Assembly: GCF_023074075.1 (NCBI RefSeq) | Contig: NZ_JADPKT010000007.1 | Span: 496,001 to 560,000, forward strand | Origin: Bradyrhizobium sp. 138 | Lineage (GTDB): Bacteria > Pseudomonadota > Alphaproteobacteria > Rhizobiales > Xanthobacteraceae | Reading direction: 5' to 3' | Length of the DNA stretch: 64,000 nucleotides | Part shown: one piece after another, positions 25,014-32,401 of the stretch | Position numbering within the stretch: position 1 is the first letter of the stretch | Layout: every line of letters starts with the position of its first letter | Notes under the pieces: generated by a model | Database searches by the model: none | What the model was told of the DNA's origin: nothing | The model's input: only the letters and a program-made list of their open reading frames with translations | Translations under genes and position numbers: made by a program

Positions 25014-25844
25014 ATGAAGGATCGAAAATTCACCCCGAGGGGTCCCCGCGGCGGGGCTAAGCCCTTCAACAGACCCGGGAAATCGGCCGGCCGGCCAGCC
25101 TGGCGCGACCGTGATTCGCACCCCGACGGACCGGTCATCCTCTATGGCTGGCACACCGTCGTCATGGCACTCGCGAATCCTGCGCGACAGATCCGCAAGC
25201 TGACGCTGACCGAGAACGCAGCCAAGCGGCTTGCCGACGAAAATATCGAGACCCGCGTCACCCCCGAGATTGTCCGGCCCCAGGAGATCGACCGCCTGCT
25301 GTCGCCCGATGCCGTGCACCAGGGCCTGCTCGCGGAGGCCGAGCCCCTGCCCTCACCCGACATCGAGACCCTCAAGCAGGAAGGCATGGTGCTGGTGCTC
25401 GACCAGATCACCGATCCCCACAATGTCGGCGCCATCCTGCGCTCGGCCGCGGCGTTCGCGGTCAAGGCGATCGTCACCACCGCGCGCCACAGTCCGGAAG
25501 CGACCGGCGTGCTGGCGAAGGCCGCCTCCGGCGCGCTCGAGCTGGTGCCGATGGTCACCGTGCAAAACCTCGCCCGCGCGCTCACCGCGCTGAACGAGCG
25601 CGGCTTCCAGACCGTCGGCCTCGACAGCGAAGGCAGCGAAGACCTCTCGGACGTCGCGCTGCACGAGCCGCTCGCGCTGGTGCTCGGCGCCGAAGGAAAA
25701 GGTCTGCGGCAATTGACCCGCGAGACCTGCAGCGTCGTGGCGCGGCTCGACATGCCCGGCGAGATCAAGAGCCTCAACGTGTCGAACGCCGCCGTGCTCT
25801 CGCTCTATGTCGGCGCGAGCCGGCTGGGGCTGATGAAGCGGTAG
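25014..25844 (+). CDS. rlmB: 23S rRNA (guanosine-2'-O)-methyltransferase RlmB-like (SpoU/TrmH family)
   Basis: A 276-residue SPOUT methyltransferase that would methylate the ribose of G2251 in 23S rRNA. A basic N-terminal tail (1-35, many Lys/Arg/Gly) precedes the substrate-binding domain that opens with ILYGWHTVVMAL. The three SpoU motifs are clear: DPHNVGAILRSA (134-145), LVLGAEGKGLRQL and SLNVSNAAVLSLY. The frame extends 12 codons upstream, but the ATG at 25014 starts a plausible basic tail. A tRNA 2'-O-methyltransferase of the same family is the alternative. Confidence 0.88.
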   Translation: MKDRKFTPRGPRGGAKPFNRPGKSAGRPAWRDRDSHPDGPVILYGWHTVVMALANPARQIRKLTLTENAAKRLADENIETRVTPEIVRPQEIDRLLSPDAVHQGLLAEAEPLPSPDIETLKQEGMVLVLDQITDPHNVGAILRSAAAFAVKAIVTTARHSPEATGVLAKAASGALELVPMVTVQNLARALTALNERGFQTVGLDSEGSEDLSDVALHEPLALVLGAEGKGLRQLTRETCSVVARLDMPGEIKSLNVSNAAVLSLYVGASRLGLMKR

Positions 25845-25861
25845 CGGCTTCGCGTCACATC

Positions 25862-25899
25862 AAAAACAAAACGCCCGCCCGCATCGCGCGGACAGGCGT
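25862..25899 (-). terminator. Intrinsic terminator for the 25923-26402 gene
   Basis: Read on the minus strand, ACGCCTGTCCGC pairs with GCGGGCGGGCGT around GCGAT and is followed by TTTGTTTTTG. It lies 24 bases after the stop of the tyrosine-rich secreted protein gene. Confidence 0.75.
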
Positions 25900-25922
25900 C
25901 CCGTAGCTCAACCGATCAGAGA

Positions 25923-26402
25923 TCAGTAATAGCGGCGCAGCACGCGGTGGCCGCCGTAATACGCTGCCGGCGCGTGGCGGTGGGCGTAGCCGTAGCGCGG
26001 AGCGTGGCCGTAATGCACGCGCGGCAGATAGCCGTAGCGCGGGCCGTAGCCGTAGCGGTACGGACGGTAGTGCGGGCGGGGATAGGGCGCCACGGCGGCG
26101 CGATAGCCGTAACCGTAATTGGCGGGCGCGACGACCGCGTCTTCACGATAGGTCGGGTACGGTGCGAAGGCGCCTGGGCCGGTGTAGGTCGGGCCCTGGT
26201 TGACGTAATAATACTGCGTGGTCGGCTCGGCGAGACGCTCATAGGCGCCATAGCCGTAGCCATAGCCGCCGCAACCGGTGTTGCAGCCGGAATAGACCGG
26301 CGCAACCGGCTGGCACGGATTGAAGCCGCAGGCCGCGGCCGGCGCGGTGGCGGCGAACATCACGGCAGCCGCCGCGACCAGTCCCGAAATCATCTGACGC
26401 AT
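25923..26402 (-). CDS. Secreted Tyr/Gly-rich protein
   Basis: A 159-residue protein with a clear signal peptide (MRQMISGLVAAAAVMFAATA, cleavage near APAAA-CGF). The mature part has two cysteine pairs (CGFNPCQP, GCNTGCGG) and then long runs rich in Tyr, Gly, Pro, Arg and His, with repeats of YGYG and PRYGY. Such low-complexity secreted proteins are common in Bradyrhizobium, and their function is unknown. It ends at a strong terminator. The start is unambiguous because the signal peptide begins there. Confidence 0.75.
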   Translation of the reverse strand: MRQMISGLVAAAAVMFAATAPAAACGFNPCQPVAPVYSGCNTGCGGYGYGYGAYERLAEPTTQYYYVNQGPTYTGPGAFAPYPTYREDAVVAPANYGYGYRAAVAPYPRPHYRPYRYGYGPRYGYLPRVHYGHAPRYGYAHRHAPAAYYGGHRVLRRYY

Positions 26403-26445
26403 TACTCTCTCCTGTTGATTTCTGTTTGTTTGGATTTGACGTTTC

Positions 26446-26928
26446 TTAACCCGGCGGCCTGCCGGGTATCTCTGTGTGCGGCCGCGGTCGCGGTGGCCGC
26501 GGACGATCGTTGATCTCGGGCGCGAGGATCACCGGCGGCGGATCGACCGGCACATCCATCTGCGGCGGCAGCGGCGCCGATTGCGCGCCCCAGCTCTGGT
26601 GATAGCTCTCGGCGGGCTTGGGCAATTTGCGGTTCGCGGGCGGCTCGACCTCGAGCCGGCCATAGCCGGGCCGCAGGCCGAGCGTCGGATAGTAGTGACC
26701 GACGTCTTCGGGCTGCCGCTCGGCGATATAGCGCCCGCCATAGATCGTGGGCTGCACTTGCTGGTTCTTGCCCAGGCCCCAGACACCCTCGACGACGGCA
26801 TAGGACGCATCGATGTTGTTGATGATGATCGGCACGCCGGGACGGCCGGGAACGACGACATCGAAGCCGCCGGCAAAAGCCGTCGCAGGCAGTCCGATCA
26901 GAAAGGCGGCGAGCGCCACAGCACGCAT
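26446..26928 (-). CDS. Secreted proline-rich protein
   Basis: A 160-residue protein with a signal peptide (MRAVALAAFLIGLPATAFA-GG). The mature N-terminal half has a compact sequence, DVVVPGRPGVPIIINNIDAS and VWGLGKNQQVQPTIYGGRY, and the C-terminal third is proline-rich (RPRPPRPRPHTEIPGRPPG). It lies 43 bases upstream of the Tyr/Gly-rich gene on the same strand, so the two may be co-expressed surface or periplasmic proteins. No known domain. Confidence 0.7.
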   Translation of the reverse strand: MRAVALAAFLIGLPATAFAGGFDVVVPGRPGVPIIINNIDASYAVVEGVWGLGKNQQVQPTIYGGRYIAERQPEDVGHYYPTLGLRPGYGRLEVEPPANRKLPKPAESYHQSWGAQSAPLPPQMDVPVDPPPVILAPEINDRPRPPRPRPHTEIPGRPPG

Positions 26929-27211
26929 GAGGGGACCCCGGTTATGCGGCGGCAACCTATCCGATCACGACGCACAGAGGGTTAAGGCCCGCCCAACAAC
27001 TTCCGGTAAGCCTAATGCGTAAGGATTGCGCGCCGCGCAAATGCTGCAAAGCGAGCTAGCAAAGCGTTAACGGCGCCTCGCGCCGCCGCACGGAACCGCG
27101 CCGTGCACTCACACCCGTTTGACCATTCGCTGGCGAAAATCCACCGGTTTCACCGGAACGTCCGGCGCCTTTGGCATTTAGCCCCCGTCAACAAAATGGG
27201 AGCCAACAACC

Positions 27212-27703
27212 ATGAACATCAAGCTTCTCGGAGCCACGGCGATTGCGGCGACCATGATGGCTGGCTCTGCCATGGCGCAGTCGGCCACCAATCCCACCCG
27301 CTGCTCGGCGCAATTCCCCAACGCCAACTGCCAGAATCTCGGCCCAGGAAATCCGTCCACCGATAGCGGCTATCGCCATCGCCGCGCGTCCTACCGCCAG
27401 ACCAATTCCTATCGCCAGAGCAATGCCGATTGGAATAACGACTGGAACAGGAGCCGCACCGGCTTCTGGCCGACCGACGTCGCGGCCGGCGTGGCGGGCG
27501 CTGCGATCGGCACCGCCGGCGCGATTGCCTCGGCGCCGTTCCGCAGTTGGGACAATTCCTACGCCTACGACAATTCGTGGAATAACCGCGGCTGGGACAA
27601 TCGCAGCTGGGACACCCGCAGCTACGCCGAGCGTAACGGGTTCGTCTGTACGCCTGGCACCTGGTTCAAGGGCTCAGACGGCCGCCGGCACATCTGCCAG
27701 TAA
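27212..27703 (+). CDS. Secreted Asn/Trp-rich repeat protein
   Basis: A 163-residue protein with a signal peptide (MNIKLLGATAIAATMMAGSA, cut after MAQ). The mature part has repeats SYRQTNSYRQSN and DNSYAYDNSW-NNRGWDNRSWDTRSY flanking a hydrophobic glycine/alanine segment (VAAGVAGAAIGTAGAIA) that could span or dip into a membrane. It ends with a conserved-looking cysteine pair, FVCTPGTWFKGSDGRRHICQ. No family is recognised. A terminator follows at 27729-27750. Confidence 0.7.
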   Translation: MNIKLLGATAIAATMMAGSAMAQSATNPTRCSAQFPNANCQNLGPGNPSTDSGYRHRRASYRQTNSYRQSNADWNNDWNRSRTGFWPTDVAAGVAGAAIGTAGAIASAPFRSWDNSYAYDNSWNNRGWDNRSWDTRSYAERNGFVCTPGTWFKGSDGRRHICQ

Positions 27704-27728
27704 GCAGCCCACATCGAACGCGACACGT

Positions 27729-27750
27729 CAGGCGGCCCCAGGGCCGCCTG
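27729..27750 (+). terminator. Terminator hairpin after 27212-27703
   Basis: CAGGCGGCCC (27729-27738) and GGGCCGCCTG (27741-27750) form a perfect ten-base-pair stem around CA. The T-run is poor (ATTCATGTCTT), so termination may be partial. Confidence 0.6.
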
Positions 27751-27847
27751 ATTCATGTCTTGCGAGGCGTAGCGCGGGTTCTGGCACTTTCCAATCAAGT
27801 CTGGTATTGCGGCGCGCACGGGCAGGCCCTGCCCGTCTCCAGGCGTC

Positions 27848-27922
27848 GCCGGCTTAGCTCAGCGGTAGAGCAGCGGTTTTGTAAACCGAAGGTCGGGGGT
27901 TCAATCCCCTCAGCCGGCACCA
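27848..27922 (+). tRNA. tRNA-Thr (anticodon UGU)
   Basis: A 75-base cloverleaf: acceptor GCCGGCT/AGCCGGC, D-arm GCTCAGCGGTAGAGC, anticodon loop TTTGTAA with TGT, and T-arm GGGGGTTCAATCCCCT. Encoded CCA ends at 27922. It decodes ACA and probably other ACN codons. Confidence 0.97.
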
Positions 27923-28078
27923 ATTAATGTCTGCCAATCAATAACAAGTCGGCACCCGAATTGTCCGGGCTTGGAGAAGATACCAATCCGTCAGCCGGTG
28001 CTTCGCCTCTCCAAGGTCCGACGAGCAAAGCCCCGGTTCAGGCCAGGATCAATGCAGCAATCAAAAGATCTCGCATGA

Positions 28079-28274
28079 TCAATTGCCCGAATTCCGGCTG
28101 CACCAGCCGCTGTATTCGCTGCTGCTCCACCCGGTCGCCTTCTTGGCGGCTACGCACTCGTCGTAAGTTTTGTACTTCGGCTTTTCGGCCCCCCTTTTGA
28201 GTTGCTTTCTGCTGGGCCAGCGCGGGATGCAATCCAAGAGCCTAGATGCCGATAGCAATCGAAAACACTTTCAT
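28079..28274 (-). pseudogene. Degraded small secreted cysteine protein
   Basis: The start MKVFSIAIGI runs into an in-frame TAG; the same frame resumes as ALGLHPALAQQ, a typical signal-peptide end. Then, in the AAAAGGGGGGCC run, the meaningful frame shifts to AEKPKYKTYDECVAAKKATG and WSSSEYSGWCSRNSGN and stops with TGA at 28079-28081. One nonsense and one frameshift change therefore separate it from an intact protein of about 62 residues. The cysteine pattern (CVAAKKATGW...WC) parallels CVAEGIKNGY...WC in the intact neighbour at 28306-28497, so it is a broken tandem paralog. Two sequencing errors would be an alternative explanation. Confidence 0.65.
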
Positions 28275-28305
28275 CGAAACTTTCTCCTGTTCGTCCGGCT
28301 TGAGA

Positions 28306-28497
28306 TCACCGCGTGTTGGTGCAAATACCCGGATGGGCTGCACACCACTTCTTGGCGTGGTCCGGCGCATAGCCATTCTTGATACCCTCGGCGACACATT
28401 TCGCGACGGTGCACTTATTCGCCTTTTGCTCGGTGTTCTTTTGGGCGAGTGCCGGCGTGGCAGCCAGAGCAATAACCGCAATCAACACAGTGCGCAT
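28306..28497 (-). CDS. Small secreted cysteine protein, 63 residues
   Basis: Signal peptide MRTVLIAVIALAATPALAQ, then a mature part of about 44 residues with four cysteines: NKCTVAKCVAEGIKNGYAPD and HAKKWCAAHPGICTNTR. Two disulfides are likely. AGGA lies seven bases before the ATG at 28495-28497. A broken paralog lies just downstream (28079-28274). No named family is recognised; similar small Cys proteins are common secreted products in rhizobia. Confidence 0.7.
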   Translation of the reverse strand: MRTVLIAVIALAATPALAQKNTEQKANKCTVAKCVAEGIKNGYAPDHAKKWCAAHPGICTNTR

Positions 28498-28801
28498 TAA
28501 AAATCCTTTGTTGGGCAATGCTGCAATAGTGCAACGGCAGCCAGCTCCTGGCAATGACCGCGCGTCCCTTTTTTCCCGTTCTGAGCGGCGCAAGCTTCCT
28601 GGTCACCAGCAAGAGCTGCGGTCGAGAGCAATGCAAACAACAAATGCAGTTGCTCCAGGCGGGGCGCTGGGCCTTTGGTTTTTCCGCTTTCCCGCTGCGC
28701 TTGGGTCACTGCGGCGGCTCCCATCGGCGACCACCGCAAGAACGAAATCATCTGTTCGGCGTTATCCTCGGACCATAGAGCCGTCTCGCGGAGGTCTAGC
28801 G

Positions 28802-29029
28802 ATGGACCCGAATGACCGGGCAGCCTTAGCCCTATCCGCTGTCGCCTTGGCTATCGCCATCGTGGTTGCTTCGACGGTCACGTTGGAGCGCGTCAATCCC
28901 CGCACGGCCAGTAACGACGCACCTCCCGGAACGGTAGGACTCGCCAGACCTCACCCGCCGCTGGACCGTGCCCCCGGTGAACCGATACAGACGACAGGAG
29001 CGCCGGCTAATGCCAGGCAGCGTCCCTGA
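28802..29029 (+). CDS. Small single-pass membrane protein, 75 residues
   Basis: MDPNDRAALALSAVALAIAI begins a single N-terminal hydrophobic helix (about residues 7-28), followed by a proline/threonine-rich, probably extracytoplasmic tail (TASNDAPPGTVGLARPHPP). GGAGG lies eight bases before the ATG. No family is recognised. It is convergent with the GFA gene. Confidence 0.6.
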   Translation: MDPNDRAALALSAVALAIAIVVASTVTLERVNPRTASNDAPPGTVGLARPHPPLDRAPGEPIQTTGAPANARQRP

Positions 29030-29066
29030 CCGAACACCGACCGCACCGGCGCTCAATGGCCGCGCC

Positions 29067-29486
29067 TCAGCCCGAACTCTTCCGCGCGCCGCCTTGTTCG
29101 AAGTGCTCAACGACCGTGCCGCCGATTTCGACCCAGGCATGTTTCGATTGCTCGAACACCGATCTGACGGGTGCCGGAAAATCCGGATCCGCGATCGCAC
29201 CAACGGCGACGCCGATCATCGCGGGCAGATTGTCGGCCTTCCAGCAGACCGTCGAGCCGCAGTCGGAGCAGAAATAGAAGCGAACCTTGCCCCCGCTTGA
29301 GGCGGCGCGAACAAACTCCTTTGGCGCGCCGGAGATCGCGACAGCTTCGACCGGGTAGAACGCACCAACACCGAACGGTGCCCCGGTTCGCCTTTGGCAG
29401 TCGATGCAATGACAGGCTGCGACGAGCTTGGTCGGTCCCGGAAGCGAAAGTGAAACAGCACCGCAACTGCATCTGGCATCGATCAT
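29067..29486 (-). CDS. GFA-family (glutathione-dependent formaldehyde-activating-like) zinc protein
   Basis: A 139-residue protein with the complete cysteine set of the GFA/CENP-V fold: CSCGAVSL (Cys6, Cys8), CHCIDCQRRTGAPF (Cys25, Cys27, Cys30) and FCSDCGSTV (Cys73, Cys76), which bind two zinc ions. Family members bind glutathione-type adducts, and most are uncharacterised despite the name. GGAGGA precedes the ATG, which overlaps the stop of the methyltransferase gene by four bases (ATGA), so the two are translationally coupled. Confidence 0.88.
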   Translation of the reverse strand: MIDARCSCGAVSLSLPGPTKLVAACHCIDCQRRTGAPFGVGAFYPVEAVAISGAPKEFVRAASSGGKVRFYFCSDCGSTVCWKADNLPAMIGVAVGAIADPDFPAPVRSVFEQSKHAWVEIGGTVVEHFEQGGARKSSG

Positions 29487-30298
29487 CGGACATCCTCCAA
29501 CCGCCACAGCCCGAGGCTCTTGTCGCGCCAGCCGCCATCGCCTTCCTCGCAGCGCTCGTCGATCAACGCGCGCGGCGCCGGCCAGTTGAACGGCGGCTTC
29601 GTCATGTCGAGCGCGCGCCAGTCGCCATCCTCGCAATCACGGTTGTCCTCGAATTCCGGAAACGTCGTGACGAGCAGAAACTGCGCGCCGCTCTCGTGAA
29701 AGCGCGCGGTGGCGCGGGCGATGTTCTGAAAGCTCAGATGCACCAGGCAGTCCCGGCACAGGATCAGATCGGCACGTGGCAGCACATCGCGCGTGAGATC
29801 GGCAACCAGGAAACGGCCGGCCAATTCGCCGCTCGCCACACGGCGATTGTTGGCCTCGATCAGCGACGGCACGATGTCGATGCCGATGTAGTCGAGATCG
29901 AGCTTGATGCGTCCGATCCAGCCCGCATCACCGCAGGGCGCATCGAGAAGCGAGCGCGCGCCGAGCCGTTGCAGCAATTGTGGAAGCGCCGCCCGGATCG
30001 CGGCCGTGGCCGTGTCCTCCGAGCCGAGGCCCGATACCGAGCCGGCAGCGCCCCAAAAGTTCGTCCGCTCGATCCGCTCGAACCGCGCGGCGAGATCGAG
30101 CCCTACGAAATTGTCGCGGTCGGCAACGAAACGTTCGTGGGCGAGCACGGCAGGACGGTTGGCGATCATCGGATACGATCTGATCTCACGTCGAAACTCC
30201 GGAGCAAACACGTTATATACAGGCCAAGTGAACTTGCCCAAAAATGCCTGAGCGAATCTGCTCTGCTCATCCGGGTCCCATGCGCCCTGCCACCTCAA
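29483..30298 (-). CDS. Class I SAM-dependent methyltransferase
   Basis: A 271-residue protein. Motif I is SLLDAPCGDAGWIGRI, the next acidic strand is YIGIDIVPSLIEANN, followed by LILCRDCLVHLSF and FLLVTTFPEFEDN. The N-terminal 100 residues are an extra domain with no clear family. The substrate is unknown. It precedes and overlaps the GFA-type gene. Start uncertain: ATG 30298 is first, while an ATG near MIANRPAVL would shorten the protein by 43 residues. Confidence 0.82.
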   Translation of the reverse strand: MRWQGAWDPDEQSRFAQAFLGKFTWPVYNVFAPEFRREIRSYPMIANRPAVLAHERFVADRDNFVGLDLAARFERIERTNFWGAAGSVSGLGSEDTATAAIRAALPQLLQRLGARSLLDAPCGDAGWIGRIKLDLDYIGIDIVPSLIEANNRRVASGELAGRFLVADLTRDVLPRADLILCRDCLVHLSFQNIARATARFHESGAQFLLVTTFPEFEDNRDCEDGDWRALDMTKPPFNWPAPRALIDERCEEGDGGWRDKSLGLWRLEDVR

Positions 30299-30393
30299 AA
30301 GAGAAGGCCAGGTTCGTCGCAGGCGCTGTGGCGGCCGTCGTCACGACGGCCATGTTGTTCGTCTTCGCGCTCGGTCTCCTGTTGGCGGGATAG
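30280..30393 (+). CDS. Candidate 37-residue membrane peptide
   Basis: MRPATSKEKARFVAGAVAAV then VTTAMLFVFALGLLLAG: a basic head and one hydrophobic helix. It overlaps the first 19 bases of the methyltransferase gene on the opposite strand. There is no convincing ribosome-binding site, so it may be chance, but the composition is that of a genuine small membrane protein. Confidence 0.35.
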   Translation: MRPATSKEKARFVAGAVAAVVTTAMLFVFALGLLLAG

Positions 30394-30451
30394 CGGGTGC
30401 GAAGACGGACGCCGCCCGGAACTGCGCCCCACCCTTGGCCGTTGTCGACCC

Positions 30452-30679
30452 ATGCGGATCCGGGAAGAAAACCGAAACATGTTTCTGCTGGCGACGGTGA
30501 CGCTGTGCTGTGGCGCCGTGGCCGGCACATTGGCGCTGCTCGAGCCGGTGCTCGGACCGGCCCCCGAAAGGCTGGTCGCCGAAAGGGCGGTGATCGACGT
30601 CGCCCCGACGCCGGTTCAGACACCGGTTCGGGTGGTCGGCGCGCCGTTCGAGGTCAACGTCAATCCGCGCCAGCGATAG
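30452..30679 (+). CDS. Small membrane-anchored protein, 75 residues
   Basis: MRIREENRNMFLLATVTLCC begins with a charged head, then one hydrophobic helix (FLLATVTLCCGAVAGTLALL), then a Pro/Val-rich tail (APTPVQTPVRVVGAPFEV). It may start at the internal Met (30479), which follows GGGAAGAAAACC. No known family. It is convergent with the small helical-protein gene at 30683. Confidence 0.5.
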   Translation: MRIREENRNMFLLATVTLCCGAVAGTLALLEPVLGPAPERLVAERAVIDVAPTPVQTPVRVVGAPFEVNVNPRQR

Positions 30680-30682
30680 CGC

Positions 30683-30847
30683 TCACCTCGGCGAGGCCTC
30701 CGTGCCTTCCTCGGGCCGGCCATGGGCACGCGCCAATTCCTCTGCGAACGCGATCACCTCCGCCCGCTTGTCGGGCGGCAGCGTCAGGAACGCGCGGATG
30801 AGCCTCAGGCCCTCCGCTTCGTCCACTCGTTCGTCTTTGGCATCCAT
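30683..30847 (-). CDS. Small helical protein, 54 residues
   Basis: MDAKDERVDEAEGLRLIRAF, then LTLPPDKRAEVIAFAEELAR, then a short acidic tail. The LPPDKRAEVIAFAEEL helix resembles the C-terminal helix following HTH domains in XRE-type regulators, but no HTH is present. A G-rich tract (TTGGGGGA) precedes the ATG at 30845-30847. Function unknown. Confidence 0.5.
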   Translation of the reverse strand: MDAKDERVDEAEGLRLIRAFLTLPPDKRAEVIAFAEELARAHGRPEEGTEASPR

Positions 30848-30948
30848 TCCCCCAATGTCGGGCGACCGGGAAAAATATGCAATCCCTTTCATACCACCTT
30901 GATTCGGCGCAGCCGCTTTGCTGGAATGGGGCACGGCTGAGGTGGACC

Positions 30949-31323
30949 ATGAAGTGGATCAGGGAGCGCGACGCGCTGATCGCGCAGACAATGGCCTTCG
31001 TCCAATCGGTGACCGGCAAGAAGGATGACGTCCTTCGGCCGGGCGCGCTGTCGGATTCCCCGGCCGCCACCGTCGAGGGGGTCGTCCTCGAGGCCGTCAT
31101 GGCCGAGATCAAGCCGCCCCAGCCCCCTCCGCAGCCTCAGCCCATCCAGCTTTCGCCGCCGCGGGCGAGCAGTGAAGTCCGCACCGAGATGCAGGCCCGC
31201 ATTGCCAATTTCCGCAAGCATCAGGAGCGGTTCGAGCGCGAGCGCGAGGAATATTGTGCCGAAACCCTGACCAAATTGCGCGCCGCCATCCGCGACGCCC
31301 CGGGCCCACTGGCCAAAAAATAA
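30949..31323 (+). CDS. Hypothetical protein with coiled-coil tail, 124 residues
   Basis: MKWIRERDALIAQTMAFVQS opens the protein. A proline-rich linker (PPQPPPQPQPIQLSPP) follows near the middle, then a charged helix likely to form a coiled coil (NFRKHQERFEREREEYCAET). GAGGTGG precedes the ATG at 30949. Conserved-looking but no known domain. Confidence 0.65.
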   Translation: MKWIRERDALIAQTMAFVQSVTGKKDDVLRPGALSDSPAATVEGVVLEAVMAEIKPPQPPPQPQPIQLSPPRASSEVRTEMQARIANFRKHQERFEREREEYCAETLTKLRAAIRDAPGPLAKK

Positions 31324-31346
31324 CGCCGCCCTCCGGGCAGGGCGCC

Positions 31347-31454
31347 CTACAGCCAGGACCACACCAGCCAAAGATTGGCCGCGCAGGCGCCGAATAGCGC
31401 CAGCGTGAGCGGCAGGAGCATGTGCCCGCAGGAGGTCTTCAGGTCGCTCGTCAT
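31347..31454 (-). CDS. Candidate 35-residue membrane peptide
   Basis: MTSDLKTSCGHMLLPLTLAL then FGACAANLWLVWSWL: one hydrophobic helix with a polar head. The frame is clean, but the ribosome-binding site is weak. It is convergent with the coiled-coil protein gene, ending 24 bases after that stop. Confidence 0.4.
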   Translation of the reverse strand: MTSDLKTSCGHMLLPLTLALFGACAANLWLVWSWL

Positions 31455-31629
31455 GGCGGAAAACATCCGCTGATTCCGCCAAACGAGTCCCAGGGATTCT
31501 TTTTTTCGCGATTCAGGACTCGTTAAGGACTCAGGGCCCGGCAGCTCCGATCACGGCCCCGTGATCGGGGATGCTGCCTGGAACCCACGCTATATGAGGT
31601 CGTTAACGCGCTTTCCGGGAGCGGGAAGA

Positions 31630-31884
31630 ATGCCCTACGCCTTGTTTTGCAACGACGCCCAGATCAGCAAGGCCTATCCGAGTGAGTCCGACGTCTGGAA
31701 GCTTGCGCACCGGAGCGGCCTGGTCGTGGATGTCATCACCGACGAGGACCGCCCAGGGCCGCGCCGGGTGCTCGACAATGAGTACGAGATCAAGCCCTGC
31801 CGGGTCGCCCAAGGCGAGGACCCCGACCAGAACAAGGCCGAGGCCGAGCGCCAGTCCAGGATGGAGCTTGAGCTGAATTCGTGA
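31630..31884 (+). CDS. Conserved-looking hypothetical protein, 84 residues
   Basis: MPYALFCNDAQISKAYPSES opens a small alpha/beta-like sequence that continues KLAHRSGLVVDVITDEDRPG and YEIKPCRVAQGEDP. The tail is charged and helical. GGGAAGA precedes the ATG at 31630 at good distance. No known motif. Confidence 0.65.
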   Translation: MPYALFCNDAQISKAYPSESDVWKLAHRSGLVVDVITDEDRPGPRRVLDNEYEIKPCRVAQGEDPDQNKAEAERQSRMELELNS

Positions 31885-31913
31885 GGTTCTGCCGGCGGAA
31901 GCCGCAAAAATGA

Positions 31914-32156
31914 TCAGGGCGTTGCGGCTGCCAGCGAGGCCTGCTCGCCAGCCAGCACGACGCAGGCCTTGCGGCGATGCAGCCCGCGGATGGCGCCGGT
32001 GACCTTCAGCACCTTGCCCGACGGACAGGCCGCGTCCTTGACGAAGGCCACCTCGTAAGGTGCCAGCATCAGAGGCTCGGATTTGAGGATTGTCTGTGCA
32101 GAGCACGGCAGGCAGGCGAAGCACCAGAGCACCCCTGCCGACACCAAGATACGCAT
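31914..32156 (-). CDS. Small secreted protein, 80 residues
   Basis: Signal peptide MRILVSAGVLWCFACLPCSA-Q, followed by a short mature part with ILKSEPLMLAPYEVAFVKDA and a cysteine pair (ACPSGKVLKV...RRKACVVL). The ATG at 32154-32156 begins the signal; the upstream extension is not signal-like. Function unknown. Convergent with 31630-31884. Confidence 0.65.
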   Translation of the reverse strand: MRILVSAGVLWCFACLPCSAQTILKSEPLMLAPYEVAFVKDAACPSGKVLKVTGAIRGLHRRKACVVLAGEQASLAAATP

Positions 32157-32351
32157 GTCCGTCGTCCCACCAGCCCGGTAATTCTCATATAACGCGTTCC
32201 GGAGCGCGAGTTCCGTAAGCGGCAAAAATTATTTTTGCTTTACCCAAATCCCATGACGGGCATGAGAAGGCGCGCACCGGAATGTTTGTCTGCAAATGAC
32301 GCGCCAGATGGTTCACGCATTGCAAACAGAGGGCGGGCTGGCCGGCAAACG

Positions 32352-32374
32352 AAAGGCCGGCAGAGCCGGCCTTT
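32352..32374. terminator. Bidirectional terminator hairpin before 32402
   Basis: GGCCGGC (32355-32361) and GCCGGCC (32365-32371) around AGA form a perfect stem, flanked by AAA on the left and TTT on the right, so both strands read stem plus short U-run. It ends the outer-membrane protein gene on the minus strand. Confidence 0.6.
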
Positions 32375-32401
32375 GTCAGAGCGAGATCTCGCCGCCGAGG
32401 G

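Noticed and set aside
26040..26300. Repeated GTAGCCGTAG-like bases suggested a CRISPR or tandem repeat
   Set aside because: They encode the Tyr/Gly repeats of the secreted protein and have no spacer structure.
28497..28751. Minus-strand frame with a signal-like stretch (LLFALLSTAALAG)
   Set aside because: No start codon in a suitable place and no ribosome-binding site; the cysteine pattern does not match the neighbouring family.
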